A DNA stretch of 64,000 nt from Pseudomonas sp. R5(2019) (GTDB lineage: Bacteria; Pseudomonadota; Gammaproteobacteria; Pseudomonadales; Pseudomonadaceae): assembly GCF_009905435.1 (NCBI RefSeq), contig NZ_JAAAMT010000004.1:62001-126000 (forward strand), given 5' to 3'. Each line of letters begins with the position of its first letter. The first letter of the stretch is position 1. Of this stretch, positions 19,308 through 27,606 are shown piece after piece. The notes beneath the pieces are model-generated. The model did not search any database. It had not been told where the DNA came from and saw nothing but the letters and a program-made list of their open reading frames with translations. The translations under genes were made by a program, and so were the position numbers.

Positions 19308-20267
19308 ATGCAAATAGCCCTGGCCCCCATGGAAGGCCTGGTCGATGACATCCTGCGCGACGTGCTGACTCAGGTTGGCGGTATCGATTGGTGTGTGACC
19401 GAGTTCATCCGCATCAATGACCAGCTGCTGACGCCTGCGTATTTCCACAAGCTGGCACCTGAGTTGCAGCACGGTTCGCAGACGCGCGCGGGCGTGCCCT
19501 TGCGGGTGCAGTTGCTGGGCTCCGATCCGGTGTGCCTGGGGGAAAACGCGGCGCTGGCCTGCGAGTTGGGGGCGCCGGTGATCGACCTGAACTTCGGTTG
19601 CCCGGCCAAGACGGTGAACAAGTCCCGAGGCGGGGCGGTGCTGCTCAAGGAGCCGGAGCTGTTGCACACCATCGTCCAGACAGTGCGCCGGGCCGTGCCG
19701 GCGCATATTCCGGTCACGGCGAAGATGCGCCTGGGCTTCGACAGCCCTGACGGTGCGCTGGAGTGCGCCACGGCGCTGGCCGACGGCGGTGCGCAGCAGA
19801 TCGTCGTGCATGCCCGCACCAAAGTGGATGGCTACAAGCCGCCAGCGCATTGGGAGTGGGTGGCAAGGGTGCAGGAGGTGGTCAAGGTGCCGGTGTTCGC
19901 CAATGGCGAGGTCTGGACGCTTGAAGACTGGCGGCGTTGCCGTGAAGTCAGTGGTGTCGAGGACATCATGCTCGGTCGTGGCCTGGTGGCCCGCCCTGAC
20001 CTGGCCCGACAGATCGCCGACGCCCGCGCCGGTCGCGAAACGCAGCCCATGAGCTGGCAAGAACTGCAGCCACTGTTACAGGATTTCTGGGCGCAAGCGA
20101 AGGCCAGGCTCACGCCGCGCTCGGCCCCAGGCCGTCTGAAGCAATGGGTCGCGCTGTTGACCAAGTCCTATCCAGAGGCGGTGGAGCTGTTCGCAGTGCT
20201 GCGCCGTGAAGACGATTGCCAGCGCATCAGCGAGCTGCTTCGCATTCCCGTAAAGGCTGCCGCGTAG
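19308..20267 (+). CDS. dusC: tRNA-dihydrouridine(16) synthase
   Basis: A 319-residue Dus flavoprotein. The start [14 protein letters not shown] is the FMN-binding entry of the TIM barrel; the catalytic Cys98 is in [33 protein letters not shown] and ANGEVW are FMN-phosphate and tRNA-contact regions. Length and the [13 protein letters not shown] segment place it with DusC rather than DusA or DusB. It reduces uridine 16 in the D loop of tRNAs with NADPH. No strong Shine-Dalgarno precedes the ATG, but the start is fixed by the family N-terminus. It is transcribed toward the hsp20 gene 113 bp away, which has its own promoter. Confidence 0.93.
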   Translation: MQIALAPMEGLVDDILRDVLTQVGGIDWCVTEFIRINDQLLTPAYFHKLAPELQHGSQTRAGVPLRVQLLGSDPVCLGENAALACELGAPVIDLNFGCPAKTVNKSRGGAVLLKEPELLHTIVQTVRRAVPAHIPVTAKMRLGFDSPDGALECATALADGGAQQIVVHARTKVDGYKPPAHWEWVARVQEVVKVPVFANGEVWTLEDWRRCREVSGVEDIMLGRGLVARPDLARQIADARAGRETQPMSWQELQPLLQDFWAQAKARLTPRSAPGRLKQWVALLTKSYPEAVELFAVLRREDDCQRISELLRIPVKAAA

Positions 20268-20286
20268 AAATTTTTCAGTGGCATTC

Positions 20287-20314
20287 CTTGAAATGATCGA
20301 GTCGGTCCTTATCT
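20287..20314 (+). promoter_or_regulatory. Sigma-32 (RpoH)-type heat-shock promoter of hsp20
   Basis: CTTGAAA (20287-20293), 13-nt spacer, CCTTATCT (20307-20314) compares well with the sigma-32 consensus CTTGAAA and CCCCATNT. It is placed 66 bp before the hsp20 start. Confidence 0.7.
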
Positions 20315-20380
20315 AGGGAGTACGCGATGCCGAAGTCGGGTCGCGTTAAATCCAACTCGCTGATTTTCAGGAGATGTCAC
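20315..20380 (+). ncRNA. Candidate ROSE-like RNA thermometer in the hsp20 leader
   Basis: The leader carries TCGCT (20357-20361), which fits the UYGCU anti-Shine-Dalgarno motif of ROSE elements, and can fold on AGGAG (20369-20373) just before the ATG. This arrangement is known from ibpA/hspA leaders of proteobacteria, including Pseudomonas. Upstream helices were not folded here. Confidence 0.5.
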
Positions 20381-20827
20381 ATGACTACCGCATTTTCTCT
20401 GGCTCCACTGTTCCGCCATTCCGTTGGTTTCGACCGTTTCAATGATCTGTTCGAATCAGCGGCACGTAATGAGGCGGGTAGCAGCTACCCTCCCTACAAC
20501 GTTGAAAAACATGGCGATGACCACTATCGAGTCGTCGTTGCTGCCGCAGGTTTCCAGGAACAGGATCTGGATCTGCAGGTTGAAAAAGGCGTATTGACCG
20601 TCAGCGGCGGCAAACGCGAAGGCAGCGGCGAAAGCGTCACCTTCCTGCATCAGGGCATTGCCCAGCGTGCATTCAAGTTGTCGTTCCGGCTGGCCGACCA
20701 TATCGAGGTCAAGTCCGCAGCACTGGCCAACGGCCTGCTGAATATTGACTTGCTGCGGGTTGTGCCGGAAGAAGCCAAGGCAAAACGCATTCCGATCAAT
20801 GGTGTGCAGCCTGCTTTGCAAAATTGA
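20381..20827 (+). CDS. Hsp20 / IbpA-type small heat-shock protein
   Basis: A 148-residue small heat-shock protein with a short N-terminal arm (SLAPLFRHSVGFDRFNDLFE), an alpha-crystallin domain (about residues 36-128, ending in LANGLLNIDLLRVVPEE where family members have GLL-I-L) and a C-terminal tail with the IPI anchoring motif (KRIPIN). It is an ATP-independent holdase that forms large oligomers. The ATG at 20381 follows CAGGAGATGTCAC; the upstream ATG at 20327 would place coding sequence over the leader. A sigma-32 promoter and a possible RNA thermometer precede it and a strong terminator follows. Confidence 0.95.
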   Translation: MTTAFSLAPLFRHSVGFDRFNDLFESAARNEAGSSYPPYNVEKHGDDHYRVVVAAAGFQEQDLDLQVEKGVLTVSGGKREGSGESVTFLHQGIAQRAFKLSFRLADHIEVKSAALANGLLNIDLLRVVPEEAKAKRIPINGVQPALQN

Positions 20828-20844
20828 TGATCAGGCAGTGAAAG

Positions 20845-20870
20845 AAGGGCGCCCTCGTGGCGCCCTTTTT
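20845..20870 (+). terminator. hsp20 rho-independent terminator, target of the group II intron
   Basis: AAGGGCGCC-CTCGT-GGCGCCCTT with a T5 tail. The intron begins 3 bp downstream, exactly where class C introns are known to insert. Confidence 0.92.
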
Positions 20871-20873
20871 CGT

Positions 20874-22706
20874 GTGCGCCCAGCATGGGCGCAATCTTGC
20901 GGGTGAAAGTCCCGTCGTAAGCTGACCACAGCGAACGAAGTGAAGCGCAACTGCATGAGGGTGACCGAGTGTGGGGAGGAAGCGTGGAGCGAAGCCGCGA
21001 GCCGATGTACAAGAATCGGATACAAGGCGGAGCCGACCAGGGCGAGCGGGCACGAAACCGCGAAGCTCTTGTGGTCAAAGGTCAGGCTACGTAAATCCGG
21101 CGGTTGTGCGGTGAAGGATTGCGTTCTTACCTGGGGAGATCTCGCCTTGTGCCTGAAAGGGCGACGGTGCAGGCCGGAGCGAGAAGTCAGCAGAGGCCGT
21201 AATAGTCTTCTTTTTTTGACGAAGGGCCGAACGAGAGAAAGCGTTGTAGGCCATGTTGATGCGAGAAACCGGAAGTCAGATGCCCGCCAAACGTGGGGCG
21301 GATGGAGACTGCGAACGGTGAAGCCGTGAGAAGCCCCATCAGCGACGAGGTCAATCGCCCGCAAAATGAAACCGAAAGCGCAGGGCAAGGGCTGCTGGAA
21401 CGGGCCTTTGCGAGAGAAAACCTGAAGCGGGCATGGAAGCGAATTAAAGCCAACAAAGGTGCGGCGGGGATCGACGGTCTGGACATCGATCAGACGGCCG
21501 ACCACCTGCTCACGGTATGGGCCACGATTCGCCAACAGCTCTTGTCAGGAATCTACCGACCCAGTCCGGTACGACGCGTGGTCATTCCCAAATCCGGCGG
21601 CGGTGAATGCGAGCTGGGTATCCCAACGGTCACGGACCGCTTGATCCAACAGGCGTTGCTGCAAGTCTTGCAGCCGCTGCTCGATCCGACCTTCAGTGAA
21701 CACAGTTACGGTTTTCGTCCGGGGCGCTGTGCGCAGGACGCCGTTTTGGCGGCTCAGCGCTACGTGTCTTCGGGTCGAAAAGTCGTGGTGGATGTCGATC
21801 TGGAGAAGTTTTTCGACCGGGTTGATCACGACATTTTGATTGATCGCTTACGCAAACGGATTACGGATTGGGCGGTTATCCGGCTGATCCGAGCTTATCT
21901 GGATGCTGGGACGCTGATCGATGGTGCGATCGAGAAAAGCCGCTGTGGGACGCCGCAAGGCAGCCCGCTGTCGCCGTTACTGGCGAATGTGCTGCTGGAC
22001 GAAGTGGATCGAGAGCTTGAACGAAGAGGTCACTGCTTTGTTCGCTATGCCGATGATGCGAACGTGTATGTGCGCAGCCAGAAGGCAGGGCAACGGGTGA
22101 TGGCTTTGCTGAGGCGGCTTTACGAAAAGCTGCACCTGAGCGTCAACGAGAGCAAAAGTGCGGTGGCCAGTGCGTTTGGCCGCAAGTTTCTGGGTTATGA
22201 GTTGTGGTCAGCCCGAGGCGAAGTTAAACGTGCTGCCTCCTATAAAGCGCAGAAGCAGTTCAAGCAGCGGATTCGGTGGTACACCCGACGCTCGTGTGGT
22301 CGTAGCTTGCAGCAGGTGGTTGATGAGTTACGGCCCTACATTCTGGGTTGGAAAGCCTACTTTGGATTGTCGCAAACCCCGAAAGTCTGGCGAGAGCTGG
22401 ACGAATGGATTCGACATCGACTGCGAGCGATCCAACTCAAGCAGTGGAAGCGTAGTTCGACGATCTATCGTGAGTTACGAGCGCTGGGTGCAAGTGAGCG
22501 AGTGGCGCAGAAGGTGGCGGGAAACGCCTGTCGCTGGTGGCGCAACAGTCGTCTGGAACTGAATCGCGTACTCAATATTGCGTGGTTCGACAGTCTGGGA
22601 TTACCGCGTTTCTCCTGACCTCAATCTCTCGAACCGCCCGGTGCGGACCCGCATGCCGGGTGGTGTGGCAGGGGTACGGCCTATGAAGGCCGTCCCCTAT
22701 GCCGAT
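20874..22706 (+). mobile_element. Class C group II intron (retroelement)
   Basis: The 5' end GTGCGCC begins right after the hsp20 terminator and is followed by about 430 bp of structured, mostly non-coding RNA sequence (domains I-III). The reverse-transcriptase gene sits in domain IV. A 34-nt domain V hairpin is at 22631-22664 (GAACCGCCCGG ... CCGGGTGGT), domain VI at about 22670-22699, and the 3' end is placed at GCCGAT (22706). Lack of an endonuclease domain and insertion behind a terminator agree with bacterial class C introns. The 5' and 3' boundaries are read from known end patterns and could shift by a few bases. It looks intact. Confidence 0.85.
21302..22618 (+). CDS. ltrA: Group II intron reverse transcriptase/maturase
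   Basis: A 438-residue intron-encoded protein. RT blocks are clear: AFARENLKRAWKRIKANKGAAGIDG (block 0/1 start), SYGFRPGRCAQDAV (block 2a/3), VVDVDLEKFFDRVDHD (block 3), CGTPQGSPLSPLLAN (block 4), VRYADDANVY with the catalytic YADD (block 5), FLGYEL (block 7), then the maturase X/GIIM domain ending RVLNIAWFDSLGLPRFS. There is no HNH endonuclease, as in class C introns. The ATG at 21302 is preferred; a GTG at 21293 is an alternative. It splices its intron RNA and copies it during retrohoming behind terminators. No stop or frameshift is visible, so it may be active. Confidence 0.93.
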   Translation: METANGEAVRSPISDEVNRPQNETESAGQGLLERAFARENLKRAWKRIKANKGAAGIDGLDIDQTADHLLTVWATIRQQLLSGIYRPSPVRRVVIPKSGGGECELGIPTVTDRLIQQALLQVLQPLLDPTFSEHSYGFRPGRCAQDAVLAAQRYVSSGRKVVVDVDLEKFFDRVDHDILIDRLRKRITDWAVIRLIRAYLDAGTLIDGAIEKSRCGTPQGSPLSPLLANVLLDEVDRELERRGHCFVRYADDANVYVRSQKAGQRVMALLRRLYEKLHLSVNESKSAVASAFGRKFLGYELWSARGEVKRAASYKAQKQFKQRIRWYTRRSCGRSLQQVVDELRPYILGWKAYFGLSQTPKVWRELDEWIRHRLRAIQLKQWKRSSTIYRELRALGASERVAQKVAGNACRWWRNSRLELNRVLNIAWFDSLGLPRFS

Positions 22707-23380
22707 TGAGGCCGGCTCTGTACGAAAAAATGTCGTAAATACCGCATGGAGCAGGCCAACGAGATAATCTCCGGAAAACTTTTCGCGAGCTTGTCGAATT
22801 GTGTCGCGATGCGACGGTTCTCTTTTAACCAGCCGAACATCCGCTCGATGATATTGCGCTGTCGGTATTTCGGCCGATCAAACAGCCTGGGTAAGCCAGG
22901 CTTGGGCTTGCGTTTCATGGCCCGTAGCGGGATGACAGGCTGCATTCGATAACGGTTGCAGTAGCGCCTCAAGGCTTCGGCGTCGTAGCCCTTATCGGCC
23001 AGTAACCGGTGGCAACGTTTACGAGGGTGACAGCGCAGGCTGGGAATGCTTACCTCATCCAGCAACGGTTGAGCGTAAGCGATATCGCTGGCTTGACCGC
23101 CAGACAGGATAAAGCGCAACGGCACGCCGTTGGCATCGCACAGCATGTGGATCTTGGTCGTCAGACCGCCACGGCTACGGCCTTGAACATCTGGTCGAAG
23201 GTTCCTCGATTTCGCCAATCTCGAAACCGCTGATAGACCGTCGACCAAGGGCCAAAGCGTTCTGGTCAGTCGCCAGCAGCGGAGGTTTTCATTCCTCGCT
23301 GTTGCTGACGGATGACGGCCACCTCGTAATCGGCTCGCATCGCAACGCCGTGCATTTTTATCAATGGATCCCAGCGGCAA
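22697..23380 (-). pseudogene. IS5-family transposase remnant
   Basis: The open frame reads as the C-terminal part of an IS5-family (IS427-like) DDE transposase: GGLTTKIHMLCDANG, LADKGYDAEALRRYC with the second Asp, and ERMFGWLKENRRIATQFDKLA with the catalytic Glu. The part before it, read in the next frame, is the normal GPWSTVYQRFRDWR helix region of the same protein, and the segment with the first catalytic Asp is absent. So an internal deletion joined two frames. The element spans roughly 22707-23345. Its stop codon lies inside the 3' end of the group II intron, so the left IS end is gone or abuts the intron. Not functional. Confidence 0.8.
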
Positions 23381-23393
23381 ACAGGAGTACTGG

Positions 23394-24041
23394 ATGAGTC
23401 ACGAACAGGAAGTCGAGACGCTCTTCGACGAGTGGGCCATCGAGGATGGGGCAGTGGACATGGCCCGTGAACATTGGGCCCGGGTCGAGCCTGTACTGTC
23501 CGCCCTTGAACCCTGTACAGGGCGATACCTGGAGATCGGGCCAGGCAATGGTTACGCCCTTGAGTACATGGCCAGATCGAAGTTCGCTGGGGGGTATTCC
23601 CGTGCTGTGGAGCTCAGTCAGGAAATGGCACGCATGTGCGCCGCCAGAGTGTGCGACCGGGATAACGTCGACATCGACGTCGAGAGCTTTCTGAACTGGC
23701 GCCCGCCAGCGGGCATGCACTTCGATCTGATCTTCTCCATGGAAGTGTTCTACTACTTCGAGGACATTTCCGCTGCCATTGAGAAAGCCGCCAGCTTGCT
23801 GGCGCCGGGCGGAGAACTGATCGTCATGGTGGACTACTACGAGGAAAGCCACTCATCGCAGGGCTGGTCGCAAGAGCTGGGCGTGAAGCTGACGCGCTGG
23901 TCGCAAGGTCGCTATCTCGACGCATTCAAGGCTGCGGGCTTGCAGGCGGTAAGGCAGGAGGTGAAAAGCGGTGGTGTGCACGAGCACGGTCTGACGCTCT
24001 GCACCCGGGGCAGGCGACCGTCGACGTACGCTCATGCCTGA
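23394..24041 (+). CDS. Class I SAM-dependent methyltransferase (accessory cluster)
   Basis: A 215-residue methyltransferase. Motif I is YLEIGPGNGYALEYMA (residues about 44-59), an acidic ribose-binding residue follows in RAVELSQEM, motif II/III region is FDLIFSMEVFYYFED and the strand after it LLAPGGELIVMVDYYEE. The C-terminus lacks a substrate-specific domain that I recognise. AGGAG lies 7 nt before the ATG at 23394; the ATG at 23364 would run into IS sequence. It heads a same-strand cluster with an ABC-2 transporter, an amidohydrolase-like protein and an M28 peptidase, so it may methylate the compound that this transporter handles. The substrate is unknown. Confidence 0.88.
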   Translation: MSHEQEVETLFDEWAIEDGAVDMAREHWARVEPVLSALEPCTGRYLEIGPGNGYALEYMARSKFAGGYSRAVELSQEMARMCAARVCDRDNVDIDVESFLNWRPPAGMHFDLIFSMEVFYYFEDISAAIEKAASLLAPGGELIVMVDYYEESHSSQGWSQELGVKLTRWSQGRYLDAFKAAGLQAVRQEVKSGGVHEHGLTLCTRGRRPSTYAHA

Positions 24042-24182
24042 GCGCAGGAAGCCTTCGGCTAAATTGTCGACAGTATCCTAGGTGCTGATTACCCGGCCAG
24101 CCAGGCAAGTACCGCGGATCGCCATGCTTGTAGTCTGGCGTTTTGACTGAATCGAAGGATGCTGGAATTTTCAAGGAGAGGT

Positions 24183-25169
24183 ATGTCAAAAGTAATCGAG
24201 CTGTGTGATATCAGCAAGGTATACGAAGTGTACCGTGCCAGTGACGGCCTTTCGCGCAGCCTGCTCCGGTATTTTCGTCGTGAGAAGGCGTACATTCCCG
24301 CGGTCAGGGATGTCTCCTTTTCGATAGATGCGGGTGAAGTGGTCGGGTTTCTCGGCGGTAATGGCGCAGGTAAGACCACGACCCTGAAAATGCTCTCGGG
24401 CATCGTCCGGCCCAGCGGCGGGCACCTCTCGGTATTGGGGTATGAACCCTTCAAGAGACGGCCGGAGTTCCTCAGGTCGATCGCCTTGGTCATGGGGCAG
24501 AAGCAGCAACTGACCTGGGATCTTCCAGCGCTGGAGTCCTTCCACCTGCAGGGTGCCCTCTACGATATACCGGCTGTCGATTGCAGGCGCCGGATCGATG
24601 AGCTGTGCGAGCTGCTGTCGGTCGGCGACATCGTCCGCCGCCCGGTCAGGAAGTTGTCCCTGGGCGAGCGGATGAAATGCGAGCTCATACTGTCGCTGCT
24701 GCATCGCCCAAGCATCCTGTTTCTCGACGAGCCGACCATCGGCCTGGACCTGGAAATGCAGGTCGCCATCCGCAAGTTCCTCGTCGACTACAACAAAGAG
24801 TTTGGTGCGACGATCATCCTGACCTCTCACTACATGGCGGACATTGAGGCGCTGGCCAACCGAGTCATTGTGCTGGACCGTGGTCAGCTGGTGTTCGACG
24901 GCGGCCGGCAGGCGTTGGTGAAGGCTCACGTTTCCGAGCGGCGGGTCTGCCTGCGTTTCTCCTCCGGGGTCTGTGGCGAGTCCCTGCGCGCCTATGGCAA
25001 CCTGATCAGCCTGGACAGCGAAGGCGCCGAACTGTTGGTGCCCGAAGAGCAGTTCGCCAGGACCGTGGCACAGCTGCTGGCGAGTTTCCCGGTGACGGAC
25101 ATCTCGATACAGAGCCCGTCCCTCGAGCAGGCCTTCCCCCGGTTGTTGCTGCCAAGGGAGCACGCCTGA
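24183..25169 (+). CDS. ABC-2 transporter ATP-binding protein (COG4586 type)
   Basis: A 328-residue ABC ATPase of the uncharacterised three-part type in which one ATPase works with two unlike permeases. Walker A is GGNGAGKTTT, the signature is LSLGERMKCEL, Walker B is ILFLDEPTIGLDL and the H-loop is LTSHYMADIEAL. After the ATPase core a C-terminal extension of about 90 residues (from KAHVSERRVCLRF) is family-typical. The ATG at 24183 follows AAGGAGAGGT. The stop overlaps the first permease start by one base (TGATG). Cargo is unknown; the family is often found with natural-product or cell-envelope loci. Confidence 0.92.
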   Translation: MSKVIELCDISKVYEVYRASDGLSRSLLRYFRREKAYIPAVRDVSFSIDAGEVVGFLGGNGAGKTTTLKMLSGIVRPSGGHLSVLGYEPFKRRPEFLRSIALVMGQKQQLTWDLPALESFHLQGALYDIPAVDCRRRIDELCELLSVGDIVRRPVRKLSLGERMKCELILSLLHRPSILFLDEPTIGLDLEMQVAIRKFLVDYNKEFGATIILTSHYMADIEALANRVIVLDRGQLVFDGGRQALVKAHVSERRVCLRFSSGVCGESLRAYGNLISLDSEGAELLVPEEQFARTVAQLLASFPVTDISIQSPSLEQAFPRLLLPREHA

Positions 25170-25972
25170 TGGTCGCCCTGGCTTCGTTGCCTGGCATTTC
25201 CGGGCGCCTGATCCGCACGAGCGTGCTGGTGACCGTGATCTACCGGGCGCAGTTGTTCGTGTGGCTCATCAGCGGCGTCGCGCCGTTGTTCATGATGCTG
25301 ATCTGGTGGGAGCTTTCACGGGACCGGGTTATCGGAGGGTATGCGGCAAGCGATTTCGTGGCGTACTTCCTGGGCATCTATCTGGTCAGGCAACTGACAG
25401 CCGTCTGGGTCATCTTCGTGCTGAACGATGAGATACGCCAAGGAACCTTGTCGGGCCGACTGCTCAAACCGGTCGCACCCTTCTGGTTCCATGTGGCTGA
25501 CCATGTGGGTCAGATGCTGGTGCGCGCGCCGATCGTGGTGACAGTGTTCTGTATCGGCGCATCCCTTTTCGCCATCGACCTGATGCCCATCGCCAAGCAG
25601 CTGCCGTTTTTCCTGATCGCGCTCGTCCTTGCCTGGATCATCATTTTCCATATCTATTACTGTGTCGGCCTGCTCGCGTTCTGGATGGCCAATTCCATTG
25701 CGCTGGATACCCTGGTCTGGTCGATGTACACCGTTCTGGGCGGGACGCTCATTCCCGTTGACCTGTTCCCCGAGGCGACCCGCTCTATCGTGACGATGCT
25801 GCCGTTCTCCGCGGCGCTGGATTTTCCCGTCAAGGTGCTGATCGGCAAGGCCTCCGGGCTAGAGCTATTGCACGGTTTCGCGGTCCAGCTCATCTGGGTG
25901 CTGGTGCTGGTCGCGTTGCGCCGGGGGCTGTGGCGCCATGGTCTGAAGCGCTTTTCCGGAGCCGGAATATGA
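25169..25972 (+). CDS. ABC-2 family permease, first subunit (COG4587 type)
   Basis: A 267-residue membrane protein with about six hydrophobic segments and the ABC-2 signature LSGRLLKPVAPFWFHVADHVGQ between helices, where the GxLxxxLLKPV pattern is typical of this permease pair. It starts one base into the ATPase stop and its own stop overlaps the next permease (ATGA). The first 40 residues contain the first helix after a short amphipathic part. It would form a heterodimeric channel with the protein encoded at 25969-26757, driven by the ATPase upstream. Confidence 0.88.
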   Translation: MVALASLPGISGRLIRTSVLVTVIYRAQLFVWLISGVAPLFMMLIWWELSRDRVIGGYAASDFVAYFLGIYLVRQLTAVWVIFVLNDEIRQGTLSGRLLKPVAPFWFHVADHVGQMLVRAPIVVTVFCIGASLFAIDLMPIAKQLPFFLIALVLAWIIIFHIYYCVGLLAFWMANSIALDTLVWSMYTVLGGTLIPVDLFPEATRSIVTMLPFSAALDFPVKVLIGKASGLELLHGFAVQLIWVLVLVALRRGLWRHGLKRFSGAGI

Positions 25973-26757
25973 GTTTTAGAACGTTCAAAGTCCTGCTGGC
26001 CTTGATCAGGCATTCGATGCTCGCGGAGCTGGAGTTTCGCGCAAATGCCGTCACCAATGTGGTGAACACGGTGGTCGGGATGCTCTTGGCGCTGTACTTC
26101 CTCGATGCCATGTTCGCCGAAGTCGGCAGCCTGGGCGGCTGGAACCTCCACCAAGTGCTGGCGCTGTTCGGCGTGGCCCTGATTCTTGAGGGCCTGCTTG
26201 AGGTCTGGTTGTTTCCCAGCCTGCACGCGTTGTCGGAGAAGGTGCGCACCGGCGATCTGGATTACCTGCTGGTGCGTCCGGTCGACAGCCAGTTTCTGGT
26301 GTCATGTTCGAAGATCAGCCTCTGGGAACTGCCCCGGGTGCTGATTGGTGTTGCCGTGGTCGTGTACGCCATGCACAGCGAAGGTGCATTGGGTGTGGGC
26401 AACCTCGCGGCCTTCCTCGGACTAATGGCTGCGGGAGTGGCGATCTTCTACTCGGTGTTCCTGATCACCTGCACCTTGTCTATCTGGTTCGTCAAGATCG
26501 GTGATGTCTGGATCATCAGCTACACGCTCATGGAGATCGCACGGTTCCCGGTATCAGCTTTTCCGCAGACGATTCGTACGGTGTTGACGTTCCTCGTCCC
26601 TGTGTATTTCGTTTCCAATGTCCCGGTTGTCGGGGCCATGGGCATGGTCGGATGGCAGGAGGTGCTCGGGGGAATTCTGTTCGCGGTCGTCTTCCTGTGC
26701 CTGTCCAGGGTGTTCTGGCTGTTTGCCCTGAGATCCTACAGCAGCGCCAGCAGTTAG
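25969..26757 (+). CDS. ABC-2 family permease, second subunit (COG3694 type)
   Basis: A 262-residue permease with six predicted membrane segments and the pair-specific motif EKVRTGDLDYLLVRPVDSQFLVSC, the counterpart of the LLKPV region in its partner. The ATG at 25969 overlaps the partner's stop, so I reject the in-frame codon at 25930. The closely overlapping order ATPase, COG4587, COG3694 is the recurring layout of this transporter family. The 63-bp gap to the amidohydrolase gene contains no clear promoter, so the cluster is probably one operon. Confidence 0.88.
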   Translation: MSFRTFKVLLALIRHSMLAELEFRANAVTNVVNTVVGMLLALYFLDAMFAEVGSLGGWNLHQVLALFGVALILEGLLEVWLFPSLHALSEKVRTGDLDYLLVRPVDSQFLVSCSKISLWELPRVLIGVAVVVYAMHSEGALGVGNLAAFLGLMAAGVAIFYSVFLITCTLSIWFVKIGDVWIISYTLMEIARFPVSAFPQTIRTVLTFLVPVYFVSNVPVVGAMGMVGWQEVLGGILFAVVFLCLSRVFWLFALRSYSSASS

Positions 26758-26820
26758 CGCTTCAAGGTGCCGCGCCGGATGCCGCGCGGCGATGGTGATC
26801 GCCCCACAGGGAAGTTTTTG

Positions 26821-27594
26821 ATGAGTACATATTCCGGGCCTATTCTCGACGCGCATGTGCATACCGAGTTCGCCGGGGCGGACAGTCTGCAGGCGTTCCA
26901 GGCGTTGAAATCGCGCTTCAATATTGTCGCGTCCGTGACGGACTCGCATGCACCCGCCTACAGTGACCAGGTGTTGCAGGATCTGGGCGTAGGCAGATGC
27001 GCGGTCATCGCTCAGCCTCAATGGTGTCCCGAGTCGCTGACACAGGGGCTGGCCAATGGTGTCTACCTGGCGATCAAGATCAACCTCGGGTTCATGCATG
27101 TGCATGCTGACGACTTTCGGCTCCAGGCGCTGTACTCCCTGGCGCGCCAGTTCGATGTCCCTGTGCTTTTCCACACCGGCGACACCGGCTGGCATCGCTC
27201 CAAGCTCAAGTACGCCCATCCGCTGAGCCTGGACGAGGTCATCGTCGACCACCCCGATGTGAACTTCCTCCTGGTTCATAGCGGCAATCCCTGGTTCACC
27301 GATGCCGCGGCGCTCGCGGCGAAGAACCACAATGTCTGGCTCGACCTCAGCTCGATCATCGAGGGGTCGTTGAGCGAAGTCTCCCAAGCCACGCTGGACA
27401 GGTTGATGGTCGATCCGATCCGCTGGATGCTCGACTACACCGGGAAGCCGGAAAGGCTCGTCTTCGGCTCAGGTTGGCCGTCTGTCGATTACCCGGGTTA
27501 TGTCGCCGCGTGCGCCAGGGCAGTTGCGCAGCAGTACCACCGGCAGGTGTTCTTCGACAACGCCGCTCAGCTGTTCAAATATTCTTCCAGATAG
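26821..27594 (+). CDS. Amidohydrolase-2-like TIM-barrel protein
   Basis: A 257-residue protein of the amidohydrolase-related superfamily. The HxH metal motif is LDAHVHTE near the N-terminus, the next histidine is in VLFHTGDTGWH and another in FLLVHSGNPW. The final conserved Asp, usually in FGSDWP or FGTDYP, is replaced by Gly in VFGSGWPSVDYPG; a nearby Asp two residues on might substitute. The C-terminal FFDNAAQLFKY end matches the family's usual N-A-x-x-L-F. So it is either a decarboxylase/hydrolase with altered metal chemistry or a degenerate member. It sits between the permease and peptidase genes and ends 12 bp before the latter. Substrate unknown. Confidence 0.82.
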   Translation: MSTYSGPILDAHVHTEFAGADSLQAFQALKSRFNIVASVTDSHAPAYSDQVLQDLGVGRCAVIAQPQWCPESLTQGLANGVYLAIKINLGFMHVHADDFRLQALYSLARQFDVPVLFHTGDTGWHRSKLKYAHPLSLDEVIVDHPDVNFLLVHSGNPWFTDAAALAAKNHNVWLDLSSIIEGSLSEVSQATLDRLMVDPIRWMLDYTGKPERLVFGSGWPSVDYPGYVAACARAVAQQYHRQVFFDNAAQLFKYSSR

Positions 27595-27606
27595 AGGGGA
27601 GCTTGC

